Origin: Deltaproteobacteria bacterium
GTDB lineage: Bacteria > Desulfobacterota > Desulfobacteria > Desulfobacterales > ETH-SRB1
Length of the DNA stretch: 36,818 nt
NCBI GenBank assembly: GCA_019314185.1
Contig: JAFCZU010000008.1
Span: 1-36,818 of the forward strand
Direction: 5' to 3'
Every line of letters begins with the position of its first letter. Positions within the stretch are counted from its first letter, which is position 1. A model generated the notes under the pieces. It was given only the letters and a program-made list of their open reading frames with translations, ran no database searches and was not told the DNA's origin. Below, piece by piece: positions 35,306 to 36,818 of this stretch. The translations under genes were made by a program, and so were the position numbers.

Positions 35306-35701
35306 ATGAAAAAACGCCTGCATACATTGCCGTCTTACGTTATTAATCTATTTTTTATCATAGGATTGTTATCTGCAGTAGCGTTCAGATTACTTATTGT
35401 TTTTCAGCACATAAGATCGGAACTCTTCAGGCCTGTTTGGTATTTCGGGCTTATTGGTTATATGTTCTTTTTCTTGTATAGATATGTCATATCTGAAAAG
35501 CGGAAAAAGGCGATAAGTGAATATAACCTTATTGCAAAACTTGAAAACGGGGAAAAACTCTCACATGAGGATAGAGAAATCGCTATCTATTTGCTTTGTT
35601 CCATTAAGAAATCGCGCGAGAATCTTAATTATCTGTTTATATTTGCGTTGTCCAGCATTGCAGTGTTTATAGATATCCTTTTGAGCATGCAAGCCTGGTA
35701 A
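35306..35701 (+). CDS. Small membrane protein, unknown function
   Basis: A 131-residue protein I do not recognise. Three hydrophobic spans are visible: about 10-32 (YVINLFFIIGLLSAVAFRLL), 43-62 (PVWYFGLIGYMFFFLYRYVI) and 107-127 (LNYLFIFALSSIAVFIDILL). A charged, helical stretch of about 45 residues between the second and third spans (SEKRKKAISEYNLIAKLENG and on) probably faces the cytoplasm. GGGAGGGGGAG about ten bases before the ATG is a strong ribosome site, so expression is likely. It lies 69 bases after the nifA-like gene and is convergent with nifV; a link to nitrogen fixation is only positional. Confidence 0.6.
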   Translation: MKKRLHTLPSYVINLFFIIGLLSAVAFRLLIVFQHIRSELFRPVWYFGLIGYMFFFLYRYVISEKRKKAISEYNLIAKLENGEKLSHEDREIAIYLLCSIKKSRENLNYLFIFALSSIAVFIDILLSMQAW

Positions 35702-35726
35702 AGAAAGCTCGGTCCATGAACTATCC

Positions 35727-36818
35727 TTAAGAACTACAAAAACGTAACAGTTCATTGTCCGTAAAACCCATCTTTAGTCGAAAGGATTCTTTTTTGATTT
35801 TTGTTAACAGTTCTGTCAAATGATTTTCTTCCATCCTCAGCCCCAAACTGTTCAGTTTATGACGAAGGGCATTTTTTCCTGTTTTTTTACCGATAATTAT
35901 CCTTCTTTTTAAAGAAACATCAGCAGGATCGAATGGTTCATAATTGGAGGGGTTCTTTATTATTCCATCTATATGGATTCCCGACTCACAGGTGAAGATA
36001 TCCTCTCCGACCACAGGTCTTCTGGGAGAAAGCGGGATATGAGCAGCCTGTGCCACATAATAAGCCAGTTCCGCGATATGTTTGAGATTATATCGGAAGA
36101 CCCCGCTTCTTTTGGCCAAAAAGGCCGCTACTTCTTCGAGGGCTGCGTTTCCCGCCCGTTCTCCAAGACCGCTTACCGTAACATCCGCAAAATCAGCGCC
36201 GGCTTTTAACGCAACCAGGGCATTGGCAGTAGCCATGCCGAAGTCATTATGGGTGTGGACGCCAATATCAATGTCGAATTTTTTTCTTAATTTAGTAATA
36301 ACTCCGAACATGGAGATAGGATCCATGATGCCAACGGTATCTGCAAAACGTATTCTGTCTATACCTTCTTTCACGGCCAGGGAAAATATTTCTTCCACAA
36401 AATCCGGCTCTGCCCTGGAGGCATCTTCCAGACCAAGGGAAAGATAGCATTGGCTCTTGTCCTTAGCCTGACGTATACTTTCCAGCACTTTCGTCATTAC
36501 CCAGGTTCTATCCTTGCCCAGTTTATGCTCTATATGAATGTCTGAAACAGGAATAGAAAGTGCAAGAACATCCGGCGACAGGGCTAACGTTTCTTCAATG
36601 TCTCCGGGAAGGCACCGGCACCATAGAGCAAGTTTCGGACACCCTGCGAGTTTTTTGGCTTGTTTGATGAGTTCCCTGGTCTCTGGGTTTTGCACTGCTA
36701 TTCCCAACTCTATCTCATCAACACCTACATTTATGAGCAAATCAATGATGTGCAGCTTTTCAGTCAGATCAAAATAAACATGAGCTGCCTGCTCACCTTC
36801 CCTCAATGTAGAATCGAT
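35727..36818 (-). CDS. nifV: Homocitrate synthase-like protein NifV (5'-partial)
   Basis: The frame enters from the right edge and runs to a stop at 35727, giving 363 residues. The first codons read IDSTLREGEQAAH, the substrate and metal site at the start of the barrel in the homocitrate/isopropylmalate synthase family, so only about five to ten residues are missing; the TTG at 36806 is not the start. Further signatures are GVHTHNDFGMATANALVALK, GLGERAGNA and the late ESGIHIDGIIKNPSNYEPFD, which is NifV-like. NifV condenses 2-oxoglutarate and acetyl-CoA to homocitrate, the organic ligand of FeMo-cofactor. A citramalate or isopropylmalate role is possible but less likely given the nearby NifA-like activator. 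Confidence 0.85.
   Translation of the reverse strand: MDSTLREGEQAAHVYFDLTEKLHIIDLLINVGVDEIELGIAVQNPETRELIKQAKKLAGCPKLALWCRCLPGDIEETLALSPDVLALSIPVSDIHIEHKLGKDRTWVMTKVLESIRQAKDKSQCYLSLGLEDASRAEPDFVEEIFSLAVKEGIDRIRFADTVGIMDPISMFGVITKLRKKFDIDIGVHTHNDFGMATANALVALKAGADFADVTVSGLGERAGNAALEEVAAFLAKRSGVFRYNLKHIAELAYYVAQAAHIPLSPRRPVVGEDIFTCESGIHIDGIIKNPSNYEPFDPADVSLKRRIIIGKKTGKNALRHKLNSLGLRMEENHLTELLTKIKKESFRLKMGFTDNELLRFCSS

Noticed and set aside
36804..36806. TTG as the start of nifV
   Set aside because: The frame continues upstream to the window edge as IDST, which matches the family N-terminus, so the true start is outside.

Overview
The window reads as chromosomal DNA of an anaerobic, probably sulfate-reducing Desulfobacterota (deltaproteobacterial) bacterium that fixes nitrogen. 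The grounds are an HdrCBA-MvhD-MetVF cassette (Wood-Ljungdahl methylene-tetrahydrofolate reductase wired to Hdr-type electron carriers), archaeal-type split glutamate synthases rich in Fe-S clusters, NifA-like activators, a NifV-like homocitrate synthase at the right edge, and spacer inverted repeats of the kind common in that group. Almost every intact gene belongs to nitrogen assimilation or to its electron supply.

Layout. (A) 1-4116, minus strand: a three-gene glutamate synthase (amidotransferase, ferredoxin-FMN synthase, GXGXG-GltD fusion running off the left edge). (B) 4527-6104, minus: a GAF-AAA+-Fis activator resembling NifA. (C) 6547-11106: a TetR regulator with a palindromic operator, then a decayed, G+C-rich RND efflux operon (adaptor and permease remnants) fused by deletion to a damaged mqnA and a further broken small gene. 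(D) 11394-14458: PII protein, GAF-ANTAR antiterminator, an ANTAR-type attenuator leader and a glutamate synthase-family FMN protein. (E) 14719-16020, minus: a KaiC-like/HTH/cupin regulator. (F) 16369-29444: a second ANTAR-type leader followed by a long co-directional gene set: MvhD-like protein, two GltB2-like Fe-S/FMN proteins, an amidotransferase-GXGXG fusion, HdrC, HdrB, double-length HdrA, MvhD, MetV, MetF. (G) 29833-33531: glnA, then glnK-amtB behind a sigma-54 promoter with a NifA-type upstream site. (H) 33686-36818: second NifA-like activator, a small membrane protein, and nifV (minus, running off the right edge).

How it may work together. AmtB and the two PII proteins sense and gate ammonium; GlnA and the glutamate synthases assimilate it; NifA-like activators and sigma-54 drive glnK-amtB. 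The most striking feature is that two glutamate synthase-type transcription units each begin with a pair of hairpins carrying six-base loops (all starting AAAG), the second hairpin being mutually exclusive with a terminator. This is the recognition layout of ANTAR antiterminators such as NasR and EutV, and a GAF-ANTAR protein is encoded right next to the first leader. This predicts RNA-level control of a glutamate synthase plus Hdr-Met gene set.

The intergenic DNA holds two families of terminal-inverted-repeat, MITE-like elements and several shorter inverted repeats. I saw no tRNA, rRNA or CRISPR array. All family assignments come from reading motifs by eye; no database search was possible.
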